A DNA stretch of 64,000 nucleotides from positions 2,232,001 through 2,296,000 of the forward strand of contig NZ_CP046121.1 in NCBI RefSeq assembly GCF_009707485.1. The letters are read 5' to 3'. This document shows positions 28,584-38,365 of this stretch, piece by piece. The stretch comes from Nostocoides sp. HKS02. GTDB taxonomy: Bacteria > Actinomycetota > Actinomycetes > Actinomycetales > Dermatophilaceae. Within the stretch, counting starts at the first letter, position 1. Every line of letters starts with the position of its first letter. The notes under the pieces are model-generated. The model had not been told where the DNA came from, searched no databases, and saw only the letters and a program-made list of their open reading frames with translations. A program made the position numbers and the translations under genes.

Positions 28584-29959
28584 TCATCGGTCCACGCCTC
28601 CCATGACGGGGTCGATCGAGGCGACCGCGACGATGACATCGGCGATCTGGCTGCCTTCGCACATCACGGCCGTGGCCTGCAGGTTGTTGAACGACGGGTC
28701 GCGGAAGTGCGCGCGGTAGGGGCGCGTGCCGCCGTCGGACACCGCGTGGCAGCCAAGCTCGCCCTTGGGGCTCTCGATCGCGGCGTACGCCTGACCGGGC
28801 GGCACCCGGAAGCCCTCGGTGACCAGCTTGAAGTGGTGGATGAGGGACTCCATCGAGGTGCCCATGATCTCGCGGATGTGGTCGAGGCTGTTGCCCATGC
28901 CGTCGCTGCCGATGGCGAGCTGGGCAGGCCAGGCGATCTTCTTGTCCTGGACCATCACCGGCCCGGGGTTGGCCTGCAGCCGGTCGATGCACTGCTCGGC
29001 GATCTTGAGCGACTCGTACATCTCGTCGATGCGGATGCGCAGGCGGGCGTAGGCATCAGCCTCGGTGCGCGTGATGACCTCGAACTCGTAGGTCTCGTAG
29101 CCGCAGTAGGGGTCCAGCTTGCGCAGGTCGTGGGGCAGGCCCGTCGACCGCAGCATCGGCCCGGTGATACCCAGGGCCATGCAGCCCGACAGGTCGAGGT
29201 AGCCGACGTCGGTGGTGCGCCCCTTGAGGATGGGGTTCTCGTTGAGCAGCAGCTCGAGCTCGCCCAGACCCTTGCGCACCAACGGAATCGTGTCGCGCAC
29301 CTTGTCGATGGCGCCGGGGGGAGGTCCTGGGCCACACCGCCGGGCCGGATGAACGCGTTGTTCATGCGCAGCCCGGTGATCATCTCGAAGATGGCCAGGA
29401 TGCGCTCCCGCTCGCGGAAGCCGACCGTCATCACGGTGGTCGCGCCCATCTCCATGCCACCCGTGGCCAGGGCCACGAGGTGGGACGTGATGCGGTTGAG
29501 CTCCATGAGCAGCACCCGGATGACACTGGCCCGCTCGGGGATCTGGTCGGTGATGCCGAGCAGCTTCTCGACGGCGAGGCAGAACGCGGCCTCGTTGAAG
29601 AACGGGGTGAGGTAGTCCATCCGCGTGCAGAACGTCACGCCCTGGGTCCAGGTGCGGAACTCCATGTTCTTCTCGATGCCGGTGTGGAGGTAACCGATGC
29701 CCGCACGGGTCTCGGTCACGGTCTCACCGTCGAGCTCGAGGATGAGTCGCAGCACGCCGTGGGTCGACGGGTGCTGGGGACCCATGTTGACGACGATGCG
29801 CTCCTCGTGGAGCGCAGCGGCCTCGTCGACGAGCTGGTCCCAGTCGCCACCGGTGGCGTTGAAGACGTGGGCGCCCTCGGCAGCAGCGGCGTCTGCGCCG
29901 GAGGTGGCGTAGATGTCGGTGTCGCCGGCGGGCTGGGTGATGGGGTCGGTGGTGCTCAT
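28584..29959 (-). CDS. nuoD: NADH-quinone oxidoreductase subunit D (frameshifted in this sequence)
   Basis: 49-kDa quinone-site subunit, 458 residues after correction. ATG at 29959 overlaps the nuoC stop (TGATG). The N-terminal part ([31 protein letters not shown]) and the C-terminal part ([31 protein letters not shown]) are both well conserved but lie in different frames. They join within a run of six G on the plus strand at 29316-29321; seven would restore [12 protein letters not shown]. The other subunits of the operon are intact, so I read this as a sequence error, though a real lesion cannot be excluded. Confidence 0.9.
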
Positions 29960-30789
29960 CAGATGTAGGACCTCCGCTGGTCCGGCGGCGGGATGGTGGC
30001 GCCCTTGTACTCGACCGGGATGCCGCCAAGGGGGTAGTCCTTGCGCTGCGGGTGGCCCGGCCAGTCGTCCGGCATGAGGATGCGGGTGAGCGAGGGGTGA
30101 CCGTCGAACTGGATGCCGAACATGTCCCAGGTCTCGCGCTCGTGCCAGTCGTTCGCCGGATAGATCTCGACGATCGACGGGATGTGCGGGTCCTCGTCGG
30201 GAGCGGTCACCTCGACGCGCACCCGGCGCCCGCCATGGGTGATCGAGAGGAAGTGGTAGACGGCGTGGAGCTCGCGCCCCTCCTGGCTGGGGTAGTGCAC
30301 CCCGGAGACGCCCGTGCACATCTCGAACCGCAGCGCGGGGTCGTCGCGGAGCGTGCGGGCGACGGCGGGGAGGTGCTCGCGCCTGACGAACAGGGTCAGC
30401 TCGCCGCGGTCGACCACGACTCGCTCGACCGCCTCGGAGTAGGACGCGGCACCCCCGACGAGGCCCCGCTCGAGCTGGTCGGCGACCTCGTCGAAGTAGC
30501 CGCCATAGGGCCGCACGGCGGCGGCGGGGAACAACACGGGGCGCACGAGGCCGCCGTAGCCGGAGGTGTCTCCGGCATCACGGGCGCCGAACATGCCCCG
30601 GCGCTCGCCGATGACGACCGGGTCGGGAACGGTGCCCGGCGCGGCAGGCAGCCGCTCGCCGGTCTCACGGTCGACGACCGCACCCGGCTGGTCACCGATG
30701 GTGGACCCAGCGATCTCGGCGGCCGGCTGGTCGGGCCCGGCGTCCTTGGACGGCTTCGCGTCCTTGGGGGACTTCGCGTTCTCAGCCAT
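29959..30789 (-). CDS. nuoC: NADH-quinone oxidoreductase subunit C
   Basis: 276 residues. ATG at 30789 overlaps the nuoB stop (TAATG). The first ~80 residues are a variable, Asp/Pro/Lys-rich extension; the conserved core carries [17 protein letters not shown] and [19 protein letters not shown], then [17 protein letters not shown]. Peripheral-arm subunit next to NuoD. Confidence 0.95.
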   Translation of the reverse strand: MAENAKSPKDAKPSKDAGPDQPAAEIAGSTIGDQPGAVVDRETGERLPAAPGTVPDPVVIGERRGMFGARDAGDTSGYGGLVRPVLFPAAAVRPYGGYFDEVADQLERGLVGGAASYSEAVERVVVDRGELTLFVRREHLPAVARTLRDDPALRFEMCTGVSGVHYPSQEGRELHAVYHFLSITHGGRRVRVEVTAPDEDPHIPSIVEIYPANDWHERETWDMFGIQFDGHPSLTRILMPDDWPGHPQRKDYPLGGIPVEYKGATIPPPDQRRSYI

Positions 30790-31343
30790 TACGCGAGAAG
30801 GCCTTTCATCTGGTGCGTGGGCGTCGCGGTGAGCGCGGCGGCCTCGGCGGCCCGGGCGGCAGCGACGCGGTTGACGCCGAGCTTGCTGTTCTGGATCTGG
30901 TCGTGGAGCGTCAGGATCGCGTTGAGCAGCATCTCGGGCCGGGGCGGACAGCCGGGGAGGTAGACGTCGACGGGGATGATGTGGTCGACGCCCTGGACGA
31001 TCGCGTAGTTGTTGAACATGCCGCCGGAGCTGGCGCACACGCCCATCGAGATGACCCACTTGGGCTCGGGCATCTGGTCGTAGACCTGGCGCACGACCGG
31101 AGCCATCTTCTGGCTGACGCGTCCGGCGACGATCATCAGGTCGGCCTGGCGCGGCGTCGCGGAGAACCGCTCCATGCCGAACCGGGCGATGTCGTAGTCG
31201 GGCGTGCCCACGGCCATCATCTCGATGGCACAGCAGGCGAGGCCGAACGTGGCCGGCCACACCGAGCTCTTGCGCATGTAGCCCGCGAGCTGCTCGACCG
31301 TCGTCAGCAGGAACCCTGCCGGGAGCTTCTCTTCGATTCCCAT
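30789..31343 (-). CDS. nuoB: NADH-quinone oxidoreductase subunit B (cluster N2)
   Basis: 184 residues. Cysteine ligands of N2 are in [18 protein letters not shown] and [12 protein letters not shown] start at 31343, 10 bases after nuoA. The sequence between those motifs ([20 protein letters not shown]) is canonical. It is clearly distinct from NuoB2 at 7764-8354, not a recent duplicate. Confidence 0.96.
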   Translation of the reverse strand: MGIEEKLPAGFLLTTVEQLAGYMRKSSVWPATFGLACCAIEMMAVGTPDYDIARFGMERFSATPRQADLMIVAGRVSQKMAPVVRQVYDQMPEPKWVISMGVCASSGGMFNNYAIVQGVDHIIPVDVYLPGCPPRPEMLLNAILTLHDQIQNSKLGVNRVAAARAAEAAALTATPTHQMKGLLA

Positions 31344-31353
31344 GTTGTCCTCG

Positions 31354-31716
31354 TCAGTCCCAGTCGAGCCCACCGCGGCGCCACACATAGGCGTAGGCCA
31401 CGAAGACGGTCAGGATGAACAGCACCATCTCGACGAGGGCGAACAGCCCGAGCCGGGCGAAGGCCACCGCGAACGGGTAGAGGAACACCGACTCGATGTC
31501 GAAGATGATGAAGAGCATCGCGGTCAGGTAGTACTTGATCGGCACCCGGCCACCGCCGGCGGCGTGGGGCGTCGGCTCGATGCCGCACTCGTAGGCGTCG
31601 AGCTTGGCCCGGTTGTAACGCTTCGGCCCCGAGATCGCGGCGGCGAACACGGAGAACACCGCGAAGCCGCCACCGATGGCCAGCAGGAAAAGCAACGGGA
31701 CGTAGGGGTTCGTCAT
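31354..31716 (-). CDS. nuoA: NADH-quinone oxidoreductase subunit A
   Basis: 120 residues, three membrane helices; first gene of the full nuo operon. Motifs: [15 protein letters not shown] with the conserved loop cysteine, and [24 protein letters not shown] at 31716 has a purine-rich ribosome site (GGAAGGGGAG) about 12 bases upstream. A candidate -10 (TAGGAT) lies about 80 bases upstream. Confidence 0.96.
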   Translation of the reverse strand: MTNPYVPLLFLLAIGGGFAVFSVFAAAISGPKRYNRAKLDAYECGIEPTPHAAGGGRVPIKYYLTAMLFIIFDIESVFLYPFAVAFARLGLFALVEMVLFILTVFVAYAYVWRRGGLDWD

Positions 31717-31794
31717 CGCCGTGCCACTCCCCTTCCGTTGTCGTTACCGACTGACATGCCGACCGCGTCTCGCGCTCGCGTGCAGTGCGGCCCA

Positions 31795-31800
31795 ATCCTA
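31795..31800 (-). promoter_or_regulatory. candidate -10 box upstream of nuoA
   Basis: TAGGAT on the minus strand between menJ and nuoA, fitting TANNNT. It predicts a 5' leader of roughly 70 bases that includes the Shine-Dalgarno of nuoA. Transcription from the menJ promoter could also read through. Confidence 0.4.
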
Positions 31801-31828
31801 GGGGCGCACCGAGAGAATGCACGCCGGG

Positions 31829-33151
31829 TCATGCGTCCGGCGCCATCTTCGACAGGGCCATGATCAGCCGGTCGCTCGCGTCGCCCCCATGCGGTTCGGC
31901 GAGATTGGCCATGACCTTGAGCAGGAACTTCATGAGGGTGGTGCGGGGCAGGCCGTACTTGGTGGCCAGGCGCATCACCTCGGGGTTGCCGATCATCTTG
32001 GCGAAGTACCGGCCCAGTGTGTAGTACCCGCCCAGCGCGTCGCCCATGACCTTGGGATAGGACTGCAGCACGCGTTCGCGCTGTGCATCGGTTCCCCGGG
32101 CGAACGCCTGCGCGATGACCTCGGCGGCCAGCCGGCCCGACTCCATCGCGTAGGCGATGCCCTCACCGTTGAACGGGTTGACCATGCCGCCCGCGTCGCC
32201 GACGAGCAGCAGGCCGTTGTCGTAGTGCGGCTGGCGGTTGAAGCCCATGGGCAGGGCAGCGCCCCGGATCGGTCCGACCATGGTCTCGTCGGAGTAGGTC
32301 CACTCGGCGGGCATGGTGGCGACCCAGCGCCGCATGACGTCCTTGTAGTCGGTCTTGCCGAAGGCGCTGGAGGTGTTGAGGATCCCCAGTCCGACGTTGG
32401 AGGTGCCGTCGCCCACGCCGAAGATCCAGCCATAGCCGGGCAAAAGGACCTTCTTGCCGTGGTCGTCGGTCGACCACAGCTCGAGCCAGGACTCGAGGTA
32501 GTCGTCGTCGTGACGCGGGCTCGTGTAGTAGGTCCGCACGGCGACGCCCATCGGGCGGTCCTCGCGCTTCTCGCGACCCATCGACAGGGACAGCCTCGAG
32601 GAGTTGCCGTCGGCGGCCACGACCAGCGGCGCGGCATACCGCAGCTCGGGGCCGGTCGAACGGCCCCGCTCGTCCACCGCCTTGGCGGTGACGCCCACGA
32701 TGGCACCCTTGGAGTCGAGGATGGGGCCGGTCACGTTGGTGCCCTCGCGGAGCCGGGCGCCGTGCTTGACCGCGTGCTTGGCGAGGATGTCGTCGAAGTC
32801 CTGACGGGTGCGCACGAGGCCGTACGGCGGGAAGCTCGCGAGGTCGGGCCACGGGAGGGCGAGCCGCATCCCGCCGCCGATGATGCGCAGGCCGTGGTTC
32901 TTGATCCAGCCGTCGTCCTCGGGGGTGGGGATCCCGAGCGTGATGAGCTCCTTGACCGCCCGCGGCGTGAGGCCGTCGCCACAGACCTTCTCGCGGGGGA
33001 AGGTCGTCTTCTCGAGGAGCAGGACGTCGAGTCCGGTCATCGCGAGGTATGCCGCGGTCGCCGACCCGGCCGGACCGGCGCCGACGACGATGACGTCGGC
33101 CTTCTCCGTCGTCGAGGCGCTCGAACCGGCCTCGCTGATGGTCTCTGTCAC
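31829..33151 (-). CDS. menJ: geranylgeranyl reductase family, probable menaquinone side-chain reductase
   Basis: 440 residues, FAD-dependent. The N-terminal Rossmann motif is DVIVVGAGPAGSATAAYLAM, followed by EKVCGDGLTPRAVKEL, and the second FAD motif is GLLLVGDAGGMVNPFNGEGI. In mycobacteria MenJ reduces one double bond of the menaquinone side chain. Position between menG and the nuo operon favours that role over chlorophyll- or lipid-directed reductases of the same family. GTG start at 33151. A Rex-type operator lies just upstream. Confidence 0.82.
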   Translation of the reverse strand: MTETISEAGSSASTTEKADVIVVGAGPAGSATAAYLAMTGLDVLLLEKTTFPREKVCGDGLTPRAVKELITLGIPTPEDDGWIKNHGLRIIGGGMRLALPWPDLASFPPYGLVRTRQDFDDILAKHAVKHGARLREGTNVTGPILDSKGAIVGVTAKAVDERGRSTGPELRYAAPLVVAADGNSSRLSLSMGREKREDRPMGVAVRTYYTSPRHDDDYLESWLELWSTDDHGKKVLLPGYGWIFGVGDGTSNVGLGILNTSSAFGKTDYKDVMRRWVATMPAEWTYSDETMVGPIRGAALPMGFNRQPHYDNGLLLVGDAGGMVNPFNGEGIAYAMESGRLAAEVIAQAFARGTDAQRERVLQSYPKVMGDALGGYYTLGRYFAKMIGNPEVMRLATKYGLPRTTLMKFLLKVMANLAEPHGGDASDRLIMALSKMAPDA

Positions 33152-33167
33152 GCCTGCCTCACACGCT

Positions 33168-33183
33168 TGTGAACAACTTCACG
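33168..33183 (-). promoter_or_regulatory. Rex-type operator upstream of menJ-nuo
   Basis: TGTGAACAACTTCACG matches 15 of 16 positions of the streptomycete Rex consensus TGTGAAC-NNN-TTCACA. Rex senses NADH/NAD+ and is known to control nuo and cyd genes. The site lies 17-32 bases before the menJ start and just downstream of a -10 box, where binding would block transcription. Confidence 0.7.
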
Positions 33184-33197
33184 AACATCAAAACCGG

Positions 33198-33203
33198 AGT
33201 CTA
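33198..33203 (-). promoter_or_regulatory. candidate -10 box of menJ
   Basis: TAGACT on the minus strand, fitting TANNNT. A start about 7 bases downstream would put the Rex-type operator within the first ~25 transcribed bases. No convincing -35 hexamer is seen. Confidence 0.45.
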
Positions 33204-33254
33204 TTCCCGGGGTGGCGAGACCTCCTAGTGAGGCAGACCTAACCCGTCCGTCGA

Positions 33255-33947
33255 TCACGCCTTGGTCGCACGATGCAGCGCCACGACCCCGCCCGTCAGG
33301 TTCCGCCAGGCCACGTCGGACCAGCCCGCGGCGCGGACCGTCGTGGCCAGCTCGCGCTGCGCTGGCCAGGCCTGGATCGACTCGGCCAGGTAGACGTAGG
33401 ACTCGGGGTTGCTGCTGACGCGGCGGGCGATGGTGGGCAGCGAGCGCATGAGGTACTCGGAGTAGACCTTGCGGAACGCGGCGTTGACGGGCTGGCTGAA
33501 CTCGCAGACGACGAGTCGGCCGCCCGGCTTGGTGACCCGCAGGAACTCGCCCAACGCCACCTCGACGCTCGCGACATTGCGCAGCCCGAACGACATGGTC
33601 ACGGCGTCGAAGCTGTCGTCGGCGAACGGCAGCCGCATCGCGTCGGCGGCGGTGAAGCCGAGGTCCGGCCGACGCCGGTGGCCCACGGCGAGCATGCCCA
33701 GCGAGAAGTCCGCTGGCACGACGTGCACCCCGCGGTCGGCGAACGGCTCGCTGCTCGTGCCCGTACCGGCGGCGATGTCGAGCACCGTCTCACCGGGCTG
33801 CGCCGCGACCGCCTTCAGCACCGCGCGCCGCCAGAGGCGGTCCTGCCCGAGCGACAGCACGTCGTTGGTCAGGTCGTACTTGCCAGCCACGTCGTCGAAC
33901 ATCGCGGCGACGTCGCGGGGGTCCTTGGCCAGGCTTGCGCGGGTCAT
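33255..33947 (-). CDS. menG: demethylmenaquinone methyltransferase
   Basis: 230 residues, SAM-dependent UbiE/MenG family. The SAM site is [19 protein letters not shown], then [24 protein letters not shown], and the family C-terminal signature [13 protein letters not shown] is present. It methylates demethylmenaquinone, the last ring step. ATG at 33947 follows a GGAAGGA ribosome site. It is divergent from menF across 75 bases. Confidence 0.95.
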   Translation of the reverse strand: MTRASLAKDPRDVAAMFDDVAGKYDLTNDVLSLGQDRLWRRAVLKAVAAQPGETVLDIAAGTGTSSEPFADRGVHVVPADFSLGMLAVGHRRRPDLGFTAADAMRLPFADDSFDAVTMSFGLRNVASVEVALGEFLRVTKPGGRLVVCEFSQPVNAAFRKVYSEYLMRSLPTIARRVSSNPESYVYLAESIQAWPAQRELATTVRAAGWSDVAWRNLTGGVVALHRATKA

Positions 33948-34007
33948 GGCGCCATCCTTCCACCCGGCGCGCGGACCGCCTGCCGTGGCCGTCCCACAGC
34001 CTCGCCG

Positions 34008-34013
34008 TAGGCT
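34008..34013 (+). promoter_or_regulatory. -10 box of menF, near-leaderless start
   Basis: TAGGCT ends 9 bases before the ATG of menF, so the transcript would begin at or within about 2-3 bases of the start codon. There is no Shine-Dalgarno. Confidence 0.6.
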
Positions 34014-34022
34014 TTCCCCGAG

Positions 34023-35360
34023 ATGACCAGCCTGCCCACGCCCGAACCCGCGACGGAGCCCGCGACGGAACCGACGACGGGGCGCCGCGGCATACCCGCT
34101 GGGGCCCGCGCCGTCGCGCGGACGGTCGAGGTCGACGCGCCGGGCGCCCTGCTGTCGCTGCTCCCCGACCATGTCGACGCGACCCACGTCTGCAGCTGGG
34201 TCCGTCGTGGCGAGGGCATGGTCGGCTGGGGCCGGGCGCTCGAGTTCACCGCCTCCGGTCCCGACCGCTTCGCCCAGGCGCAGCAGTGGTGGCGAGACGT
34301 GGTGGCCGGCGCGGTGGTGCGCGACGAGGTGCGCCTCCCGGGCACCGGACCGGTGGCCTTCGGCTCCGTGTCGTACTCCGCCGGGTCGTCGGCCGGTGCG
34401 ACCCTGGTCGTGCCCGAGGTCGTCGTGGGGTCCCGCGACGGCAGGTTCTGGGTCACCACGATCGGCACCGACTCCGAGCTGCCGGCACCCGTCGTTCCCA
34501 AGCAGTCCGACCCGCGCGAACCCGAGGGCGTCGCGTTCGCTGACGGCGCGCTCTCGCCCGCCCAGTGGGCCGGCGCCGTCGGGCGGGCCGTCGAGCGGAT
34601 CACGGCCGGCGACCTCGACAAGGTGGTGCTCGCTCGCGACCTGCAGGTCAGCGCCGACGCCCCCATCGACCCGCGCTGGCTGCTCACCCGGCTGGCCGAG
34701 CGCTACGACACCACCTGGGTCTTCGCCGTCGACGGGCTGGTGGGCGCGACGCCGGAGATGCTCGTGCGGCTGGAACGGGGCCTGGTCACCTCGCGGGTGC
34801 TCGCCGGCACCATCCGTCGGACCGGGGACGACGCACACGACCTCGCGCTGGCGGCATCGTTGGCCCGGTCGAGCAAGGACCTCGAGGAGCACGAGTACGC
34901 CGTGCGCTCGGTCGCCGACGCCCTGCGCCCCCACTGCTCGTCGATGAACGTGCCCGAGTCGCCGTTCGTCCTGCACCTGTCCAACGTCATGCACCTCGCC
35001 ACCGACGTGGCCGGGGTCCTGGCCGACGGGTCCACCTCACTGGCGCTGGCCGCCTCGCTGCACCCGAGCGCGGCCGTGTGCGGCACGCCCTCCGCCGTGG
35101 CCGACGCCCTGATCACCGAGCTCGAGAGCATGGACCGTGGGCGGTATGCCGGACCGGTCGGCTGGATGGACGCCTCCGGCGACGGCGAGTGGGGGATCGC
35201 GTTGCGGTGCGGCGCGTTCGACGACGCCGACGCTTCGTCGATGCGCCTGTTCGCCGGGTGCGGCATCGTCGCCGGCTCCGACCCGGAGTCCGAGGTCGCC
35301 GAGTCGGACGCCAAGCTCGTGCCGATGCGCGACGCGCTGACCGCCGCTACTCCTGGGTGA
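34023..35360 (+). CDS. menF: isochorismate synthase
   Basis: 445 residues, chorismate-binding family; converts chorismate to isochorismate, the entry to menaquinone. The C-terminal catalytic half is well conserved: [57 protein letters not shown] and YAGPVGWMD, then [15 protein letters not shown] with the Mg-binding Glu. No siderophore genes lie near, and men genes do, so MenF is favoured over EntC. Its 3' end overlaps the convergent permease by 14 bases. Confidence 0.9.
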   Translation: MTSLPTPEPATEPATEPTTGRRGIPAGARAVARTVEVDAPGALLSLLPDHVDATHVCSWVRRGEGMVGWGRALEFTASGPDRFAQAQQWWRDVVAGAVVRDEVRLPGTGPVAFGSVSYSAGSSAGATLVVPEVVVGSRDGRFWVTTIGTDSELPAPVVPKQSDPREPEGVAFADGALSPAQWAGAVGRAVERITAGDLDKVVLARDLQVSADAPIDPRWLLTRLAERYDTTWVFAVDGLVGATPEMLVRLERGLVTSRVLAGTIRRTGDDAHDLALAASLARSSKDLEEHEYAVRSVADALRPHCSSMNVPESPFVLHLSNVMHLATDVAGVLADGSTSLALAASLHPSAAVCGTPSAVADALITELESMDRGRYAGPVGWMDASGDGEWGIALRCGAFDDADASSMRLFAGCGIVAGSDPESEVAESDAKLVPMRDALTAATPG

Positions 35361-36744
35361 CGGTGCGCTCCATCGTCGCGTGCGACCGGCTCGCGTTCCG
35401 GAAGCCGCCGTCGTCCGCATCCGGTTCGGTGGCCACCAGCGGGCCGGGGGGCCCTGAGGCACCGGGACCACTGCCACCAGCGCCGCGCTGCAGGCCCTTG
35501 AGGATCATCCCGATGAAGCTCGGGCGCCCCTGTCGCTTGGAGTAGACGTCGAACGCGACGGCACCCAGCAGGACGAGCCCCTTGATGATCTGGACGAAGT
35601 TGGAGTCGACGCTCATGTTGGCCAAGCCCAGGTTGAGCACACCCATGACCAGGCCACCGATCATCGACCCGGTGACGGTACCGATGCCACCTGCCACCGC
35701 GGCACCACCGACGAACACGGCCGCGATCGCGTCGAGCTCGAAGCCCACGCCGTCCTTGGGGTTGGCGGCATTGAGGTATGCCGTGAAGACCATGCCGGCG
35801 ATGGCCGCCAGGAGGCCCATGTTCACCATGACGAACAAGTCGACCCGCCGGGTGTCGACCCCCGAGAGACGGGCCGCGTTGGAGTTGCCGCCGACCGCGT
35901 AGATGTGGCGCCCGAGCACCGTGCGCTGGGTGATGAAGGTGTAGAGGACCACGAGGGCGCCGAGGATCAGACCGACGACCGGGACGCCCTTGTAGGACGC
36001 GAGCAGCAGGCCGAACCCCAGCAGCAGGCCACAGATCACGACGAGCTTGATGACGGTGAGCGCGAGGCGTGGCACCTCCATGCCGTACTTGCGCAGATCG
36101 GCGCGCCGACGCAGCTCGAAGTAGACGATGACCGCGACCGCCACGAGGGTGAGCACCAGGGTGGGGTTGTGGTAGCCGGTGACCGGGCCCAGGTCCGGGA
36201 GATAGCCGTTGGCCATCTTCTGGAAGCTGTCGGGAACCGGGATGGATTCGGCGTTGAGGATCATCAGGTCCAGCCCGCGGAAGAGCAGCATGCCGGCGAG
36301 GGTGACGATGAACGCCGGAATCCCGACGTAGGCCACCCAGAAGCCCTGCCAGATCCCCACCAGGATGCCGACGGCGACGCCGAGGAGGATCGCTGCTGGC
36401 CACGGCAGGTGCCACTGCTGCATGGAGAGCGCGACGGTCGCCCCGACGAAGGCCGACGCGGAACCGACCGACAGGTCGATGTGCCCGGCGATGATCACCA
36501 TCACCATGCCGATCGCGAGGATCAGGACGTAACCGTTCTGGACGAGCAGCGACGTGACGTTGCGCGGCTCGAGGAAGAGCCCGCCCGTCGACACCTGGAA
36601 GTACGCCACGAGCAGGAGCAGGGCGATCATCATGCCGTACTGCCGGATGTTGCCGCTGAGGGCCTTGCGCACCTCGCGGGCGATCGAACCCGTCGGTGGC
36701 GTGGGCTGCTGCCCCGTGGGAGCCGGGGCGGTCTCGGTCGCCAT
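35347..36744 (-). CDS. sugar ABC transporter permease, CUT2 family
   Basis: 465 residues with about ten or more membrane helices. The pattern GMVMVIIAGHIDLSVGSASAF and GRHIYAVGGNSNAARLSGV is diagnostic of RbsC/XylH/MmsB-type permeases. The long ~45-residue C-terminal tail is polar. It forms the membrane channel with the ATPase upstream and the binding protein; linkage to araBDA suggests L-arabinose (possibly also xylose or galactose) as substrate. ATG at 36744, one base after the ATPase stop. Confidence 0.9.
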   Translation of the reverse strand: MATETAPAPTGQQPTPPTGSIAREVRKALSGNIRQYGMMIALLLLVAYFQVSTGGLFLEPRNVTSLLVQNGYVLILAIGMVMVIIAGHIDLSVGSASAFVGATVALSMQQWHLPWPAAILLGVAVGILVGIWQGFWVAYVGIPAFIVTLAGMLLFRGLDLMILNAESIPVPDSFQKMANGYLPDLGPVTGYHNPTLVLTLVAVAVIVYFELRRRADLRKYGMEVPRLALTVIKLVVICGLLLGFGLLLASYKGVPVVGLILGALVVLYTFITQRTVLGRHIYAVGGNSNAARLSGVDTRRVDLFVMVNMGLLAAIAGMVFTAYLNAANPKDGVGFELDAIAAVFVGGAAVAGGIGTVTGSMIGGLVMGVLNLGLANMSVDSNFVQIIKGLVLLGAVAFDVYSKRQGRPSFIGMILKGLQRGAGGSGPGASGPPGPLVATEPDADDGGFRNASRSHATMERTVTQE

Positions 36745-36745
36745 G

Positions 36746-38278
36746 TCAGTCTGCCTTTCGCTGGGTCATGTAGCGCATGAGCACTTCTTGGTCTGCCTGC
36801 TCGCGAGGGACGTCCGCGGTGATGACGCCGGCGCTGAGGGTGTAGATGCGGTCACAGAGGCCGAGCAGCTCGGGCAGCTCGGAGGAGATCACGAGCACGC
36901 CACGACCGCTGTCGGCGAGCCGGTTGATGATCTCGTAGATCTCGTACTTCGCCCCCACGTCGATGCCCCGGGTGGGCTCGTCGAGGATCAGGACGTCCGG
37001 CTCGGTGAACATCCACTTCCCGAGGACGACCTTCTGCTGGTTGCCGCCGGAGAGCTTGGCCACCCCCTCCTCGATCGAGGGCGTCTTGATGTTCATGCTG
37101 GTGCGGTACCGCTCGGCAGCGAGCACCTCCTCGCGCTCGTCGACCACACCGCGACGGCGGATCTTCTTCAGCCCGGCCGCCGTGATGGACACCTTGATCG
37201 TGTCGAGCAGGTTCAGTCCCAGGCTCTTGCGATCCTCGGTGACGTAGGCGAGCCCGGCGTCGATGGCGCGCTGGACCGTCGTGGCGTGCAGGGCGACGCC
37301 CTCCTTGACCAGCTCCCCGCTCACCTTGTAGCCGTAGGACTCCCCGAAGACACTGCGCGCGAGCTCGGTTCGTCCGGCGCCCATGAGGCCGGCGAGCCCG
37401 ACGATCTCGCCGCGGCGGATGCTGAGGGTGGCGTTCTTGACGACCAGTCGGGTGGAGTCCTGCGGATGGCCGACGGTCCAGTTGCGGATCTCCAGGAGCA
37501 GGTCGCCCACGTTGGGGACGTGCGGTGGGAACCGGTGGTCCAGGTCGCGACCGACCATCCCCCGGATGATGCGGTCCTCGTTGACCTCGCCGCGGGTCAC
37601 GTCGAGGGTCTCGATGGTCCGGCCGTCGCGGATGATGGTGATCGAGTCGGAGACCTCCTCGATCTCGGCGAGCTTGTGGCTGATCATGATCGACGTGATG
37701 CCCTTGGCCTTGAGGCCACGAAGGAGGTCGAGGAGGTGGCGGCTGTCGGTGTCGTTGAGCGCCGCCGTCGGCTCGTCGAGGATGAGTAGCTTGACGTCCT
37801 TGGCCAGCGCCTTGGCGATCTCGACCAGCTGCTGCTTGCCGATCCCGATGTTCTTGATCTGCGTGTCCGGGTTCTCGTGCAGGCCCACCCGGGCCAGGAG
37901 GTCGAGGGCGCGCTGGCGGGCGACCAACCAGTCGATGACGCCCGCCGACGCCTGCTCGTTGCCGAGGAAGAGGTTCTCCAGGATCGACAGCTCGGGCACG
38001 AGCGCGAGCTCCTGGTGGATGATGACGATGCCGGCCGCCTCGCTCTCGCGGATCCCCTTGAACTCGCACGGAACGCCGTCGAAGTGGATCTCGCCGGCAT
38101 ACGTGCCATGGGGGTAGACGCCGGACAGCACCTTCATGAGGGTCGACTTGCCCGCGCCGTTCTCGCCGCAGATGCTGTGGATCTCACCGCGCTGCACCGT
38201 GAGGTTGACGTCGGACAGCGCCCGCACACCGGGGAACTCCTTGGTGATGTCGCGCATCGTCAGGATCGCTGAGGTCAT
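36746..38278 (-). CDS. sugar ABC transporter ATP-binding protein, two ABC domains
   Basis: 510 residues. The N-terminal domain has Walker [10 protein letters not shown] near residue 38, [15 protein letters not shown] and [12 protein letters not shown]; the C-terminal domain has [18 protein letters not shown], a degenerate Walker A, then [16 protein letters not shown] and [13 protein letters not shown]. This two-domain layout is that of MmsA/XylG/GguA in CUT2 sugar importers. ATG at 38278; translationally close to the permease. A hairpin separates it from the binding-protein gene. Confidence 0.93.
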   Translation of the reverse strand: MTSAILTMRDITKEFPGVRALSDVNLTVQRGEIHSICGENGAGKSTLMKVLSGVYPHGTYAGEIHFDGVPCEFKGIRESEAAGIVIIHQELALVPELSILENLFLGNEQASAGVIDWLVARQRALDLLARVGLHENPDTQIKNIGIGKQQLVEIAKALAKDVKLLILDEPTAALNDTDSRHLLDLLRGLKAKGITSIMISHKLAEIEEVSDSITIIRDGRTIETLDVTRGEVNEDRIIRGMVGRDLDHRFPPHVPNVGDLLLEIRNWTVGHPQDSTRLVVKNATLSIRRGEIVGLAGLMGAGRTELARSVFGESYGYKVSGELVKEGVALHATTVQRAIDAGLAYVTEDRKSLGLNLLDTIKVSITAAGLKKIRRRGVVDEREEVLAAERYRTSMNIKTPSIEEGVAKLSGGNQQKVVLGKWMFTEPDVLILDEPTRGIDVGAKYEIYEIINRLADSGRGVLVISSELPELLGLCDRIYTLSAGVITADVPREQADQEVLMRYMTQRKAD

Positions 38279-38310
38279 CTTCTCGCCTTCGGAACGGGTC
38301 GGGCTGGGGG

Positions 38311-38351
38311 CTCCCGGCGGCAGCGGCGGCCTGGGCCACTGCCGCCGGGAG
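38311..38351 (-). terminator. hairpin between binding-protein and ATPase genes
   Basis: Perfect 13-base inverted repeat, CTCCCGGCGGCAG and CTGCCGCCGGGAG, with a 15-base loop. There is no T-tract, so it is more likely an mRNA-stabilising or attenuating stem that raises binding-protein output over the transporter genes than a full terminator. Confidence 0.7.
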
Positions 38352-38365
38352 GGTGGTGGATCGAG

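Noticed and set aside
33215..33240. DtxR/IdeR-like iron box upstream of menJ
   Set aside because: The half TTAGGTCTG looked promising, but only about 11 of 19 positions match the consensus and the second half is poor.
35347..35360. Frameshift or assembly problem at the menF/permease overlap
   Set aside because: Both proteins end naturally; it is a simple 14-base convergent overlap, like those at 14555-14571 and 49038-49041.
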